From: RBG-16-64-13 sp963718375
Lineage (GTDB): Bacteria > Actinomycetota > Thermoleophilia > RBG-16-64-13
DNA length: 64,000 nucleotides
Direction of reading: 5' to 3'
Assembly (NCBI GenBank): GCA_963718375.1
Contig: CAVQZD010000005.1
Span: forward strand, 1,116,001-1,180,000
The notes under the pieces were generated by a model. The model was given only the letters and a program-made list of their open reading frames with translations, was not told where the DNA came from and did not search any database. The translations under genes and the position numbers were made by a program. The number at the start of each line of letters is the position of its first letter. Positions within the stretch are counted from its first letter, which is position 1. Shown piece by piece: positions 1 through 9,543 of this stretch.

Positions 1-1312
1 CACTGCCGTCTTCGGGGAAGGAAGCAGCGCCAAAGCTCATCCTCAAAGGAACGGCGAAGCCATTGGGAGCCGCGTACGGTTGCGATCCGAGGGCAAGCCT
101 CATGTGGTCGGCCACGGTCGCGGCCCCATTGCGTGAGGTCGCAGGCAGGATCATCAAGAACTCATCCCCACCGTAACGGCCGACGAAATCGGTCGTGCGG
201 TTGCGATGGTGGAGTACCGCCGCTACCCGTCTGATCACTTCGTCTCCGGCCGCGTGGCCCCAGGTCTCGTTGAAGTTCTTGAAGTTGTCGATGTCCGCCA
301 ACAGAATGGAGAAGGTGCCCTCGTATCTGCGCGCTCTGGCGATCTCCACCTCAAGCTGCTCCAAAGCCCTGTGCCTATCGAAGAGACCGCTCAGAGAGTC
401 GACCTCCCCCAGGGCCTTCGTCTCTTCATAGAGCCGGTTGTTCACCAACGCGCGTGCCAACCTGGAGCCGAATTTCAGGATAGTCTCGCGCCTATCTTCA
501 CTGAACTTCGTCGGCAACGTCGAGCCTGAGAGCGCCAGACCGACGGGGAAGTTGTCAGCCACCAGAGGAACAGCCGTGAGCGCGTGGAAACCGCCCAGGT
601 CCGGCCTTTCGCCTTCGAACAGTCTCGCCACCTCGTCGGACGAGAGTTCAGTGACAGACTCTATGAAGATCGGGGCACGGTCCTCCAGAGCTACGCTGAT
701 GAACGCTTGGGTCTCCACTGGAAGGCTGGCCTGGGGTCCCCAGCATCCAAAGATGGTCGGCAGACGCGATACACCTTCGGGATGATCGGTGAAGGCACGC
801 AGACCGACCAGCTGCTCCTCGCCGGCGTCAAGTTGCAGCAGCCACACTTCCTCGGCATCGAATATCCCCAGAGCGGCCTCTTCCATCTGAGTGAGCGCGT
901 CGCCGATATCCAGCGAGCTACTGAGTGAAGCGCTCGCTTCGTGCAGTTGTTGCAGCTGGCAGTACGCCGTCTCCAGGTCGGAGTGCCGGGCATGAAGCTC
1001 GTCCAACGCCTCTTCCAGAGATCGCGAACGCTCATCTTCTTCCCCGGGACCCGGCCGGCCTGAGGCTTCAGGCCTCCGTCCAGCGCCCTTGCGGAATACT
1101 GATACCTCGAGAACCCCACAGAGAGCAGCGGCGAGGACCACGATAAGGCCGATCACCGCAAGCGTCAGGGTATACGCGGTACCGGTCCAGGGACCGGCGC
1201 CCACGAGCACGCCTTTGACCACACCCACTACGGCCGCCGCAGCGGCCACCGCGCCTGCCCCTATCAGCAGATATGTCTTCCGGCGAAGAGACAAGTACCC
1301 TCCCCTAGCCAT
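1..1312 (-). CDS. GGDEF-domain diguanylate cyclase with N-terminal membrane segments and a GAF-like sensor (3' end outside window)
   Basis: The predicted product makes cyclic di-GMP from two GTP. Reading the minus strand from 1312, residues 1-70 contain two hydrophobic stretches, residues about 95-130 look coiled-coil, residues about 140-290 resemble a GAF-type sensor, and a GGDEF domain follows, with the signature RYGGDEF at about 379-385. The aspartate-rich LLADIDNFKNFNETWGH segment of GGDEF domains lies upstream of it. The final roughly 20 residues are lost at the window edge. The ATG at 1312 has a G-run almost touching it. A TTG at 1294 with AGGGGAGG four to five bases upstream is a credible alternative start. 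No EAL domain is visible. The family call is firm; the signal sensed is unknown. Confidence 0.88.
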   Translation of the reverse strand, partial: MARGGYLSLRRKTYLLIGAGAVAAAAAVVGVVKGVLVGAGPWTGTAYTLTLAVIGLIVVLAAALCGVLEVSVFRKGAGRRPEASGRPGPGEEDERSRSLEEALDELHARHSDLETAYCQLQQLHEASASLSSSLDIGDALTQMEEAALGIFDAEEVWLLQLDAGEEQLVGLRAFTDHPEGVSRLPTIFGCWGPQASLPVETQAFISVALEDRAPIFIESVTELSSDEVARLFEGERPDLGGFHALTAVPLVADNFPVGLALSGSTLPTKFSEDRRETILKFGSRLARALVNNRLYEETKALGEVDSLSGLFDRHRALEQLEVEIARARRYEGTFSILLADIDNFKNFNETWGHAAGDEVIRRVAAVLHHRNRTTDFVGRYGGDEFLMILPATSRNGAATVADHMRLALGSQPYAAPNGFAVPLRMSFGAASFPEDGS

Positions 1313-1411
1313 CTCCCCCCCGGTCGAAGTCTATAGGCCCAGTATCGGCCACCCTCCTGCGGCACTTGAGCGCACCACCCTCTCGAGCCCCCATGCCAGC
1401 GGGCACGCTTC

Positions 1412-2194
1412 TCAACTCTTGCGGACCTTCCAGATCTGCTCTCCCGGCCAGCGCCGGTACCATTCGTGGTCTGTTCGATCCCTGTAGCTGCTGATCGCCT
1501 CCGGTCCGGGCCGCAGCTCGACTAGGTCCTCGATGATGAACCCATGGGCCCGGAATAGACGGATCCATGCGCCGTAGGGCAGCATGAACTCCATGTAACC
1601 CTCATAGGGGAGCGACCACATCCCGAAGTAGTCCAGGACCAGCCGGTCTTGGGGATGCGCGCCGTCCTCTGGGTAGCACATCTCGATCAGTGGGGTAGCT
1701 CCACAGAACGCGAAGATGCCTCCTGGCCGAAGCAATCGCGCCACCTCGGGCACGGTCACATAGGGGTCGGCAAAGGTCATGGCTCCGTAATCACAGAACA
1801 CGATGTCGAAGGCGCTGTCGGCCAGGGGCACCGCTTCGGCGCTCGCGTGCACCAGCGAGAATTCGACTCCAGCCGCCGCCATCAACGTGCGTGCGTGCTC
1901 CAGCTGTCTCTCCGAGATGTCCAGTCCGACCGGGCGCGCGCCCGCCTCCGCGAGTGCGATCGACCATTGGGCGGCTCCGCATCCCAATTCGAGGACGTCT
2001 CGGTCACACACATCACCCAAGATTCGAAGTTCGGCCTCCGGGATCCTCCAGACTCCCCAGGCGGGCCCGCCTGCGCCCGCCAAGTCCGCCCCGTGATCGC
2101 CTTGATACATATCGCTGTCAGAGTTCCAGTTGTCCCGATTGGCCCTCGCATGTTCAGAGAGCGAGGATGGTTCCAGATCTGGTGCTTCCAACAT
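1412..2194 (-). CDS. Class I SAM-dependent methyltransferase
   Basis: This 260-residue protein has SAM motif I, VLELGCGAAQWSIALAE, at about 67-83. The acidic ribose-binding position follows in GLDISERQLEHAR, and the post-II motif is RLLRPGGIFAFCG. This is the Methyltransf_11/25 type of small-molecule methyltransferase; the substrate cannot be read from the sequence. The ATG at 2194 is preceded by AAGGAG six bases upstream, which fixes the start. It stands alone between the GGDEF gene and the divergent cyclophilin gene. Confidence 0.88.
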   Translation of the reverse strand: MLEAPDLEPSSLSEHARANRDNWNSDSDMYQGDHGADLAGAGGPAWGVWRIPEAELRILGDVCDRDVLELGCGAAQWSIALAEAGARPVGLDISERQLEHARTLMAAAGVEFSLVHASAEAVPLADSAFDIVFCDYGAMTFADPYVTVPEVARLLRPGGIFAFCGATPLIEMCYPEDGAHPQDRLVLDYFGMWSLPYEGYMEFMLPYGAWIRLFRAHGFIIEDLVELRPGPEAISSYRDRTDHEWYRRWPGEQIWKVRKS

Positions 2195-2381
2195 GCTTCG
2201 CTCCTTAGGGGGCTGTGCGGGCCTACCTGCATGCTAGCGCGAGGTGGGGGAGGAAACCACAACCGCGGTTCTCGCCGTCTCTCCACATGTCGCCCGGCTT
2301 CAGACTGTGCGAACATAGACGGGCTCACTCACCACGGATCCGCCCCACCGGATTCCCGGGAGGGCGAGGAGGATAGACTGC

Positions 2382-2897
2382 ATGCAGGCCACTTCGAACC
2401 CCCGAGTACTCATCAGCACCTCGCTGGGAGACATGACTCTGGAACTCGACGCGGAGAAGGCGCCCCAGAGCACCCAGAACTTTCTCGACTACGTCGCTTC
2501 AGGGCATTTCGACGGCACGGTGTTCCACAGAGTCATACCGGGCTTCATGGTCCAGGGGGGCGGCTTCACCCCGGACATGGTGCAGAAGCCCACGAAGGCA
2601 CCCATACCAAACGAAGCCGACAACGGCCTGAGAAACAGCCGCGGCACCGTCGCCATGGCTCGCACGTCCGACCCTGATAGCGCGACGAGTCAATTCTTCA
2701 TCAACGTCGAGGACAACGCGTTCCTCAACCACAAGGCCAAGACCCCGCAGGGTTGGGGTTACGCGGTGTTCGGCAGCGTCGTGGACGGCTTCGATACCGT
2801 GAACAAGATCGTTCAAGTACCGACCGGCCAACATGGCCCGCATTCCGACGTGCCGAGGGAACCCGTGACCATAGACAAGGCCGCGGTGCTCGGGTAG
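2382..2897 (+). CDS. ppiB: Cyclophilin-type peptidyl-prolyl cis-trans isomerase
   Basis: The product catalyses cis-trans isomerisation of X-Pro bonds and is probably cytosolic, because no signal peptide is present. The 171 residues contain the cyclophilin active-site block FHRVIPGFMVQGG, followed by SATSQFFINVEDNAFLNH and YAVFGSVVDGFDTVNKI, in the order and spacing of bacterial PpiB. A GAGGAGGAT ribosome site lies eight bases before the ATG at 2382. The next gene starts 25 bases after its stop, so the two may be co-transcribed. Confidence 0.95.
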   Translation: MQATSNPRVLISTSLGDMTLELDAEKAPQSTQNFLDYVASGHFDGTVFHRVIPGFMVQGGGFTPDMVQKPTKAPIPNEADNGLRNSRGTVAMARTSDPDSATSQFFINVEDNAFLNHKAKTPQGWGYAVFGSVVDGFDTVNKIVQVPTGQHGPHSDVPREPVTIDKAAVLG

Positions 2898-2922
2898 CGC
2901 CGCAGACGACCCTGCACCGCCC

Positions 2923-4182
2923 ATGGCCCTGAGCAGACCGATCATCCGTCGATCACGAGCCGCCGTCTATCTGTGCCTGGCAGCCGTCGTGATCACGCTG
3001 GCCATGGCACTCGGCTCGCTTGCTGCTTTCGGCGAGGCGCCAGATGTGCCACCCATATCCGTGACGGCCGCCTACCCGAACGGGGAGCCGCAGCCGCCGG
3101 AGCTGACCTCGAACTCTGCGCTGGTCATCGATGCCGATTCCGGCGAGGTCATCTTCGCCAAAGACGCGGACAAGCGACTACCCATGGCCTCTACCACCAA
3201 GCTGATGACCGCCATCCTGGTCTTGGATGCCCTCGACTTGGACACCAAGGTCATGGTCTCGCGCAACGCCCACTTTCAAACAGGGTCCGTGGTAGGGCTG
3301 AACACGCTCGACCAAGTGACCGTGGAGCAGTTGCTGTATTGGCTCTTGGTCTTCAGCGGCAACGACGCAGCTGTCGCTCTGGCGGAGAAGACTTCCGGCA
3401 GCGTGGACAAGTTCGTAGTCGAGATGAACGAGAAGGCCGCGGACATGGGTCTCACCAATAGCCGTTTCAAGAACGTCAATGGACTGGACACGGTCGACCA
3501 CTACTCTTCGTGCACCGACCTGGCGGCCATGGCCCGCTATGCCATGAAGAACGAGACCTTTCGCGAGATAGTCAAGACCAGCACCTACGATCTCCCTCAC
3601 CCCGGCGCCTACACCCCTGTGGAGCCCCACAGCAGCAACGCGCTGCTCACCAGGTACGACTGGGTCACGGGCATAAAGACAGGCAGTACCCCGAACGCGG
3701 GCTACTGCATGGTCGGCTCTGGGACCCGCAACGGTGTCTCCCTGATAGTGGTTCAGCTGGGTGCCAAGGACGACGAGACACGCTGGGCAGAGGTCGAGGC
3801 ACTGTTCAGATACGGGTTCGGCCTGCGCCCCGCCACTGTCCTCTCCCAGCCAGGACAATCCCTCTGCGAGGTACCCATCGGTGATCCTTTGGGGCAACGC
3901 GTCGAGTTGATGCCCAAGGATCGCCTGGCCGTACGCCTCAGCCCGGGAGACGAGGCCGTCGGCGCTGTCACCCTGTCTGGTGACCTTACCCTGCCCATAG
4001 GCGTCGGAGATGTCCTGGGTTCGGTGGAATTCACTTTGCAGGGTGAGCCCCTGGGCCAGACGGAGTTGGTGGCCCGCTGCGCCGAATACGTGCCCTCGGC
4101 GAGACGGATGCTGGTCAAAGCGAGGAACTGGTACCTACCGGAGTTCCAGCTCAGTGACCGCGGAGAGCGCTACCCCCATTAG
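2923..4182 (+). CDS. D-alanyl-D-alanine carboxypeptidase (class A low-molecular-weight PBP, DacA/DacF type)
   Basis: The enzyme trims the terminal D-Ala from peptidoglycan stem peptides outside the membrane. All three serine penicillin-binding motifs are present: STTK at about 90-93, SGN at about 145-147 and KTG at about 252-254. A hydrophobic segment at about 14-34 acts as a signal peptide, and residues about 300-400 form the beta-rich C-terminal domain of the PBP5 family. At 419 residues the length is typical. No good ribosome site precedes the ATG at 2923, so the exact start is uncertain. It ends two bases before the lipid kinase gene, which suggests coupling. Confidence 0.93.
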   Translation: MALSRPIIRRSRAAVYLCLAAVVITLAMALGSLAAFGEAPDVPPISVTAAYPNGEPQPPELTSNSALVIDADSGEVIFAKDADKRLPMASTTKLMTAILVLDALDLDTKVMVSRNAHFQTGSVVGLNTLDQVTVEQLLYWLLVFSGNDAAVALAEKTSGSVDKFVVEMNEKAADMGLTNSRFKNVNGLDTVDHYSSCTDLAAMARYAMKNETFREIVKTSTYDLPHPGAYTPVEPHSSNALLTRYDWVTGIKTGSTPNAGYCMVGSGTRNGVSLIVVQLGAKDDETRWAEVEALFRYGFGLRPATVLSQPGQSLCEVPIGDPLGQRVELMPKDRLAVRLSPGDEAVGAVTLSGDLTLPIGVGDVLGSVEFTLQGEPLGQTELVARCAEYVPSARRMLVKARNWYLPEFQLSDRGERYPH

Positions 4183-4184
4183 CG

Positions 4185-5141
4185 ATGGAGCCGGCTTGCC
4201 TGATAGTCAATCCGACGTCCGGCGCAAAGGATGACGCGCCCGCGCTCGCGCAGATCATCGCGGCGGCTGAGGAGATCCTCGGAGACACCGTTGTCCGCTA
4301 CACCGCCAAAAAGGGGCACGCCGTGGAGCTCGCGACTGAGGCCGCCCAGCAAGGGTACTCGCTCATCGTCGCGGTCGGGGGGGACGGGACCTTCAGCGAG
4401 GTGGTGGGCGGAGTACTTGAAGCCGGCGCGGGCGTAGAGACCAGCCCGACTGAAGGACCGGCTGTGGGGCTCGTGGACGCGGGTACAGGCGGTGATTTCC
4501 GGCGGAGTCTGGGGATAGGTGCCGGGTACAGGAAGTGTCTGGAGGCCATAGCCCTGGGCAGAGAGAGATCAGTAGACGTGGGTCTTGCCACCTTCGCCGG
4601 CATCGATGGCGCGCCTGTAAACCGCTACTTCGTAAACGTCCTCTCTGCCGGGCTGGGAGGTCTGGTCGACAAGTATGTAGCCTCAGCGCCCTCCTTCTTT
4701 TCGGGGCGCGCGGCCTACTACTTGGCCTCTCTGCGGGCAGTGGCCGTGAGCAAGGAACAGGAAGTGGTCGCGCGCATCACCTGGGAGGACGCGACCCGCG
4801 AACAGACCATCCCGGCTTACCTCATAGCCATCTGCAACGGCCGTTGGTTTGGCGGCGGCATGGATATCGCTCCCATGGCTCTGCCTGACGACGGCCGCCT
4901 TGAGGTGCTGACCATCAGCGCGCCAAACCGGCTTCAGCTCGGCGCCAAGATCCGCAAGGTCTACCCGGGCCGGCATCTGGAGGAGCCGACGGTGCACCAT
5001 TTCCCCTGTCAACATATCGAACTGCGCCTGGCCGACGAGACCGCACAGCGAGACTTCCTGCTCGACGTCGATGGTGAGTATCTGGGGTCGCTGCCTCTGC
5101 AAGTCGACGTGATTCCGCAGCGGCTGCGTGTGAGGGCCTGA
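4185..5141 (+). CDS. Diacylglycerol/lipid kinase family protein (YegS/BmrU/DgkB-like)
   Basis: This 318-residue protein has the DAGK catalytic signature: an N-terminal IVNPTSG strand, the nucleotide-binding AVGGDGTFSEVVGG at about 63-76, and GTGGDFRRSLG at about 103-113 in place of the usual GTGNDFAR. The C-terminal beta domain with the DVDGEY block is also present. It probably phosphorylates a lipid alcohol such as diacylglycerol or undecaprenol. It begins two bases after the stop of the carboxypeptidase gene, so the pair looks translationally coupled and linked to envelope metabolism. The lipid substrate is not determined by these motifs. Confidence 0.9.
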   Translation: MEPACLIVNPTSGAKDDAPALAQIIAAAEEILGDTVVRYTAKKGHAVELATEAAQQGYSLIVAVGGDGTFSEVVGGVLEAGAGVETSPTEGPAVGLVDAGTGGDFRRSLGIGAGYRKCLEAIALGRERSVDVGLATFAGIDGAPVNRYFVNVLSAGLGGLVDKYVASAPSFFSGRAAYYLASLRAVAVSKEQEVVARITWEDATREQTIPAYLIAICNGRWFGGGMDIAPMALPDDGRLEVLTISAPNRLQLGAKIRKVYPGRHLEEPTVHHFPCQHIELRLADETAQRDFLLDVDGEYLGSLPLQVDVIPQRLRVRA

Positions 5142-5170
5142 CCGGCCGGACAGAGCCATCCCGGCTAGCC

Positions 5171-6109
5171 TCAGGAGCCCATGTCCCTGGTCTCGAGGTA
5201 CTGCAGGGCGTGATTCACCGCGAACGCTCCCCGAGCACAGGCGGTGACTACCTGCTTCAGGTCGTAGTCGGCCACATCGCCGGCAGCGTAAAGGCCTTCG
5301 CATGAGGTCAGTCCGTTGTGGTCGGTCTTCACGAAGCCCCTCTCGTCGAGTCTGCAGAGTCCCTCCACCAACGTACTCTGCGCGTCGATGCCCACGAACT
5401 CGAACACACCGTCCACCGCTATGCTCTCGTCAGTTCCATCTTCGGCGGACTTGATGCGCAGGCCGCTGACCTTGCCCGCCTCTCCCAAGATCTCTTCGGG
5501 CACGTAGCCAAGGTGCATGACGATGCGTTCATCGATAAGGCACTGGTCCTGAAGGCACTGAGTCGCACGCAACTCGTCGCGTCGGTGGACCAGATGCACT
5601 TCCTTGGCTATCTTGGCCAGGTAAAGAGACTCCTGCGTGGCCGAATCGCCGCCGCCGACGACAGCGACCACCTTGTCTCGATAGAGCGGACCGTCGCAGG
5701 TCGCACACCAGGAGACGCCGCGCCCGGTGAACTCCGCCTCACCCTTTATGCCTAGCTTCCTGGGAATCGCACCTGTGGCTAGGATCACCACTCGCGCCTG
5801 GACCTCTTCAGCGCCTAGCTGGAGCACGAAGTCGCGACCGTCCCTACGAATGGCTTCCACGGGGGACAACGTATGGAACTCAGCTCCAGCGTTCAGTGCC
5901 TGCTGCGACATCGCGTCGGCCAGATCCTGTCCGCTGGTGCCGTCCGGGAAACCCGGATAGTTCTCGACCCAAGAAGCCGCCACGATCTGTCCTCCGGTGA
6001 TCCCGGTCTCGTACACCGCGGTCCTGACCCTCGCCCTTGCGCCGTAGATGGCCGCCGTCAGACCCGCTGGTCCGCCACCTACGATGGCGATGTCTACCGT
6101 TTGTCCCAC
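5171..6109 (-). CDS. trxB: Thioredoxin-disulfide reductase
   Basis: This FAD- and NADPH-dependent enzyme reduces thioredoxin. It has the N-terminal FAD Rossmann motif IVGGGPAGLTAAIYGAR, the redox-active CATC disulfide in the middle, an NADP-binding VVGGGDSATQESLYL, and the C-terminal FAD motif GLYAAGDVADYDLKQVVTA. I chose the GTG at 6109 because AGGAGG lies five bases upstream and the Rossmann fold begins five residues later. An ATG at 6166 would add 19 residues of no family character. From the GTG the protein is 312 residues, the usual TrxB length. Confidence 0.95.
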   Translation of the reverse strand: MGQTVDIAIVGGGPAGLTAAIYGARARVRTAVYETGITGGQIVAASWVENYPGFPDGTSGQDLADAMSQQALNAGAEFHTLSPVEAIRRDGRDFVLQLGAEEVQARVVILATGAIPRKLGIKGEAEFTGRGVSWCATCDGPLYRDKVVAVVGGGDSATQESLYLAKIAKEVHLVHRRDELRATQCLQDQCLIDERIVMHLGYVPEEILGEAGKVSGLRIKSAEDGTDESIAVDGVFEFVGIDAQSTLVEGLCRLDERGFVKTDHNGLTSCEGLYAAGDVADYDLKQVVTACARGAFAVNHALQYLETRDMGS

Positions 6110-6223
6110 CGTGGCCTCCTGTGTCAGCCTGCCGCTATGCGCATATGAGCAAGTTAGCATCTCCACCGATGGCGTTGCATCAGAATGCCTGGGGCCGACC
6201 GGCGTTGAGCGCGTGCGCTGCTG

Positions 6224-6229
6224 CTAGAA
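6224..6229 (+). promoter_or_regulatory. Candidate extended -10 (TGCTAGAAT) for the DUF2721 gene
   Basis: The hexamer TAGAAT is preceded by TGC, giving an extended -10, about 40 bases before the chosen GTG. A TTGAGC lies upstream, but only 14 bases away, so the -35 is poor. Confidence 0.4.
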
Positions 6230-6269
6230 TCATATGGACGAACAGTGCTGGAATCGGGAGGATCTGCTA

Positions 6270-6725
6270 GTGGACAGTATGGAAAGCATAATCAAGGTCT
6301 TGCAGACCGCCGTCACGCCGGTCGTGCTGATATCCGGCGTCGGGCTGCTGCTGCTCACCATGACGAACCGATTCGGCCGTCTAGTGGATCGTGCTCGCGC
6401 TCTGGCCCTCACGCTGAAGACAGGGACTGCGGACGCAGAAGCTACCCACGCGCAGCTGAAGATCCTGAGCCAGCGCGGCCGCCTCCTGCGGCGCTCCATC
6501 GCCGAGGCCGGCTTCTGCGTGCTGTTCGCGGCCTTGCTCATAATCACGCTGTTCATCGCCATGCTGGCAGACGCCGACGTAGAATGGCTGATCTCCGCAT
6601 TCTTCATCATCAGCCTGCTCTTCCTGATCCTCTCTCTCATCGACTTCATCCGCGACGTCTACAGGGCCTTGGAAGCGACCGCCCTAGAGGTCGGCGAGGA
6701 CTGGGGGCGACCGGCCGACAAGTAG
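6270..6725 (+). CDS. DUF2721 family integral membrane protein
   Basis: This 151-residue protein has one hydrophobic helix near the N-terminus (about 8-28) and two adjacent ones near the C-terminus (about 88-135), separated by a charged helical segment containing NRFGRLVDRAR. That motif and layout are typical of DUF2721, a family of unknown function. I chose the GTG at 6270 because GGGAGG lies eight bases upstream; an earlier in-frame ATG at 6234 has no ribosome site. It converges with the next gene. Confidence 0.8.
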   Translation: MDSMESIIKVLQTAVTPVVLISGVGLLLLTMTNRFGRLVDRARALALTLKTGTADAEATHAQLKILSQRGRLLRRSIAEAGFCVLFAALLIITLFIAMLADADVEWLISAFFIISLLFLILSLIDFIRDVYRALEATALEVGEDWGRPADK

Positions 6726-6743
6726 GCTGGGACAAGACGCTCA

Positions 6744-6777
6744 GCGAGACACGCGCCCCTTGGGCTGGGTGCCTCGC
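6744..6777. terminator. Possible bidirectional hairpin between convergent genes
   Basis: GCGAGACAC and GTGCCTCGC form a nine-base stem with one mismatch in the short space between two convergent genes. There is no T-run, so a terminator role is only plausible. Confidence 0.3.
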
Positions 6778-7680
6778 TCACCGGCGTTTCGGCAGAGGCA
6801 GCAGTACGGACGTCTCGGCCCGGTATTCCGCGTAGCCCGGCCTGGTGGCCGATATCCGTCTCTCCATCCAAGGGATGCTCACAAACACGAACATCGCGGT
6901 GATAGCCGCCGCGCCCACGACAGTCCACCACCACTCGGTCCCGGCGGCCAGAGCGAACAACCACAGACCCCACCAGTTCTGGACTTCGCCCAGATAGTTG
7001 GGGTGGCGACTCACAGCCCACAGTCCCACGTCCGCCACCTGACCCTTGTTAGCTGGATCACTCCGGAACCTGCGCAACTGCTCATCGGCTACGAAGGCCA
7101 GCACCAGCGCTCCTAGAGTCACCGCGACGGCAAGCCCATCGACCCAGCCAAACGGCGCGCCCCCTGGGCGGGTCAAGGCGTACAGCGGTAGGCAACCCAG
7201 GTAGACCATCAAGGTCGGGAACATGTGGATGCCGAAGAAGCTCACGGGCCAGTAGGCCTTGCCGAACCGCTCCCGGAACTCCACGTACCGGAAATCCTCT
7301 TTGCCGAGACCCGGCCAATCCCGATAGAAGTTGCTGGTCAGACGGACGGCGTACAAGAAGACCAGTCCCGTCACCACGGCCTGCCTGAGGTCGACAGCAC
7401 CCCATCCTGTCCACAGGTAGTAGCCTGCGATCGCCAGCGGTTGCACGCTCCAGTACGGGTCGTAGATACTCGAATTGTCCGTCGTCATCGATACGGCGAA
7501 CACCACCACGGTCGCGACCACCGTTCCGAGGGCCAGGTCCGCCAAGGGGTGGACGAGTCCGGCGACGCGCACGGCCAAAACAGCGCTAAGCAGCGCAACG
7601 ACGTAGGCCGACACGCTCACTAACACACCGAAACTCTTGGAGGCGGGGATGCCGCCTCTACCGAAGACCCCTCTACTCAT
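6778..7680 (-). CDS. DUF1295 / steroid 5-alpha-reductase-fold membrane protein
   Basis: This 300-residue protein has about eight hydrophobic segments. Its C-terminal block contains SRHPNYLGEVQNWWGLWLF and ends with ERRISATRPGYAEYRAETS, the signature of the DUF1295 and isoprenylcysteine methyltransferase-like superfamily. Members reduce or methylate lipids; the substrate here is unknown. The start overlaps the end of the YbaN gene by eight bases on the same strand, so the two are probably translated together. Confidence 0.85.
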   Translation of the reverse strand: MSRGVFGRGGIPASKSFGVLVSVSAYVVALLSAVLAVRVAGLVHPLADLALGTVVATVVVFAVSMTTDNSSIYDPYWSVQPLAIAGYYLWTGWGAVDLRQAVVTGLVFLYAVRLTSNFYRDWPGLGKEDFRYVEFRERFGKAYWPVSFFGIHMFPTLMVYLGCLPLYALTRPGGAPFGWVDGLAVAVTLGALVLAFVADEQLRRFRSDPANKGQVADVGLWAVSRHPNYLGEVQNWWGLWLFALAAGTEWWWTVVGAAAITAMFVFVSIPWMERRISATRPGYAEYRAETSVLLPLPKRR

Positions 7681-8086
7681 CCAACGACCTGCCTTTCAAC
7701 ATGGCCACATGCACAGTGACCGCCAAAGCGATGAGGACAAGAAGGCCTCGCAGCCACCACTGGTGCGCCGCAAACATGACGCTGAGTAGGATCACCGCCC
7801 AGAGAAGGGCCAGAGAGCTCGCCTTCACGCGCCAGGGCACACCCCGACCGCAGAGATAATCGTTCAGGTAGCGACCGAAAACCCTGTTGCTCACCAACCA
7901 CCGGTACCCGCGGACGGAACCCCGTGCGTAGCAGAGAGCCGCCAGGATGAGGAAGGGCGTTGTGGGCACTAGGGGTATCGCCACGCCCACCACGCCGACC
8001 GCCAGAAAGAGCGAACCCAGCGCCAGACACACACCTCGCCACAACCGGCTGGAACTGACACGGGACTTCGGAAGTTCGTGGTCCAT
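7673..8086 (-). CDS. DUF454 (YbaN) family inner-membrane protein
   Basis: This 137-residue protein has about four hydrophobic segments and the family signature GIPLVPTTPFLILAALCYARGS-like block (here AIPLVPTTPFLILAA then CYARGS) at about 36-56. The function of the YbaN family is not known. It is the upstream gene of a two-gene unit with the DUF1295 protein, which it overlaps by eight bases. Confidence 0.87.
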   Translation of the reverse strand: MDHELPKSRVSSSRLWRGVCLALGSLFLAVGVVGVAIPLVPTTPFLILAALCYARGSVRGYRWLVSNRVFGRYLNDYLCGRGVPWRVKASSLALLWAVILLSVMFAAHQWWLRGLLVLIALAVTVHVAMLKGRSLDE

Positions 8087-8140
8087 GCAATCAACTCAGC
8101 AACGGACAGCCAGGCGGATACGCACTTGGCTCCGTACCGT

Positions 8141-9445
8141 CTACTTGTCGCTCTCCACATACTCGGTGAGCGCCTCGGCCAGAGTACGGAACACCCAAGC
8201 TCGCTTCGCGTCGTCGGTCTCGAGCAGAGTGAAACGGAAGCCCATGTGCGGAGTGTAGAACCCGGTAAGAGGTACCACGCACAGGCCTCTTGAACCCAGG
8301 AGTTGGTAGACGAACGCCCAATCCGGCGCGGCGCCCTTGCACTGCCGCTCCACGATCTCTCGGAGTCCAGGGTCGTCGATGGGGAGTCTCCTGTTGCCGC
8401 CCAACACGCCTTGTTCGAACACCACCGTCATGTAGAAGGCGCCCTGCGCTTTGTGCACCTTGATGCCGGGCACTGCGCTGAGAGCCTTGTCGGCCTCCTC
8501 CGCCCTCTCGGCGAACATGCTGGCCCGTCGGGTGAGGTGAGCCGCGTAGCGCGGATCGCCGAACACGCGAGGGACGACCAATTGCGGACCACTGGTCGAG
8601 CAGACCTCGAGCCTCTTGGCCGCGATCAAGGAGTCGACATAGGTGGAGAAGTTCTGGTCGCGCGTTCGGTTGAGCACCTCTATCCAACCGCACCTGGAGC
8701 CTGGCCAAGGCAGTTCTTTCGACACCCCGCGCATGACGATGGCTGGGACGTCGGAGATCACTTCTGAAAGATGCACTGTCTCCACTCCGGGAAAGACCAT
8801 ATGGATGTAGATCTCATCCGCTATGACGAAGAGCTCGAACTCCTTGGCCAGAGCCACGATCTGCTCGAGCACCTCTACCGGGTAGACCGCGCCGGTGGGA
8901 TTGTTCGGGTTGATCAGCAGTATCCCGGCGATAGAAGGAAACTTCTGGATCTTCTGACGCAGATCTGCCAGATCCGGCAGCCACCCGTTGTTGGGGTCAC
9001 AGTCATAGGTGATGTGAGGCAGGGCACAGTGAGCTGACTCCGCCGAAGAGTGCGTGCTGTAGGCCGGCGAAGGGCCGATCACGCGGGCATGGGGGCTCAA
9101 GAACCCATAGACTTTGGCGACCGCGTCCGCGACGCCGTTGAAGAAGATGATGTCGGCCGGATCGATATGGACTCCGGGTCTCGCATTCACGTGAGAGGCG
9201 AGAGACTCGCGCGCCTCCATGAAACCCTCCGTGGGACAGTAGCCCCAGGAGAGATCCCGGTCCACGACCTCATGAAAGATCTGGCGGATCCAAGGCTCGA
9301 TAGTCTCACCCTTGGCCACCGGATCCCCGATGTTCTCCCATATCACGTCGACCCCATGCCGCCGGACCGTCTCGCCGAACGCGACGATGTCACGGATCGC
9401 GTACGAGAGGTGCGCCGATGAGGGGCTGACCGGATCGACTCTCAT
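8141..9445 (-). CDS. Class I/II PLP-dependent aminotransferase
   Basis: This 434-residue protein has the fold-type I aminotransferase features. INPNNPTGAVYP is followed by VIADEIYIHMVF, where the aspartate contacts the PLP pyridine nitrogen. The Schiff-base lysine is in MRGVSKELPWPGSRCGWIE, with the SKxxxxPGxRxG pattern. The arginine near FRFTLLETDD probably binds the substrate carboxylate. It is longer than AspC/AlaA-type enzymes, with an unusual N-terminal segment containing IWENIGDPVAKGE. The amino donor and acceptor cannot be told from the sequence. Confidence 0.88.
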   Translation of the reverse strand: MRVDPVSPSSAHLSYAIRDIVAFGETVRRHGVDVIWENIGDPVAKGETIEPWIRQIFHEVVDRDLSWGYCPTEGFMEARESLASHVNARPGVHIDPADIIFFNGVADAVAKVYGFLSPHARVIGPSPAYSTHSSAESAHCALPHITYDCDPNNGWLPDLADLRQKIQKFPSIAGILLINPNNPTGAVYPVEVLEQIVALAKEFELFVIADEIYIHMVFPGVETVHLSEVISDVPAIVMRGVSKELPWPGSRCGWIEVLNRTRDQNFSTYVDSLIAAKRLEVCSTSGPQLVVPRVFGDPRYAAHLTRRASMFAERAEEADKALSAVPGIKVHKAQGAFYMTVVFEQGVLGGNRRLPIDDPGLREIVERQCKGAAPDWAFVYQLLGSRGLCVVPLTGFYTPHMGFRFTLLETDDAKRAWVFRTLAEALTEYVESDK

Positions 9446-9543
9446 CAGATCTCCCCAGATGCATTCGCAAGGAGAGCCCAGTATACACGGCAGAGTCGCC
9501 CGACAGAGTGCGCCTCGACCACCGGACTGCTACTGTAATTGCC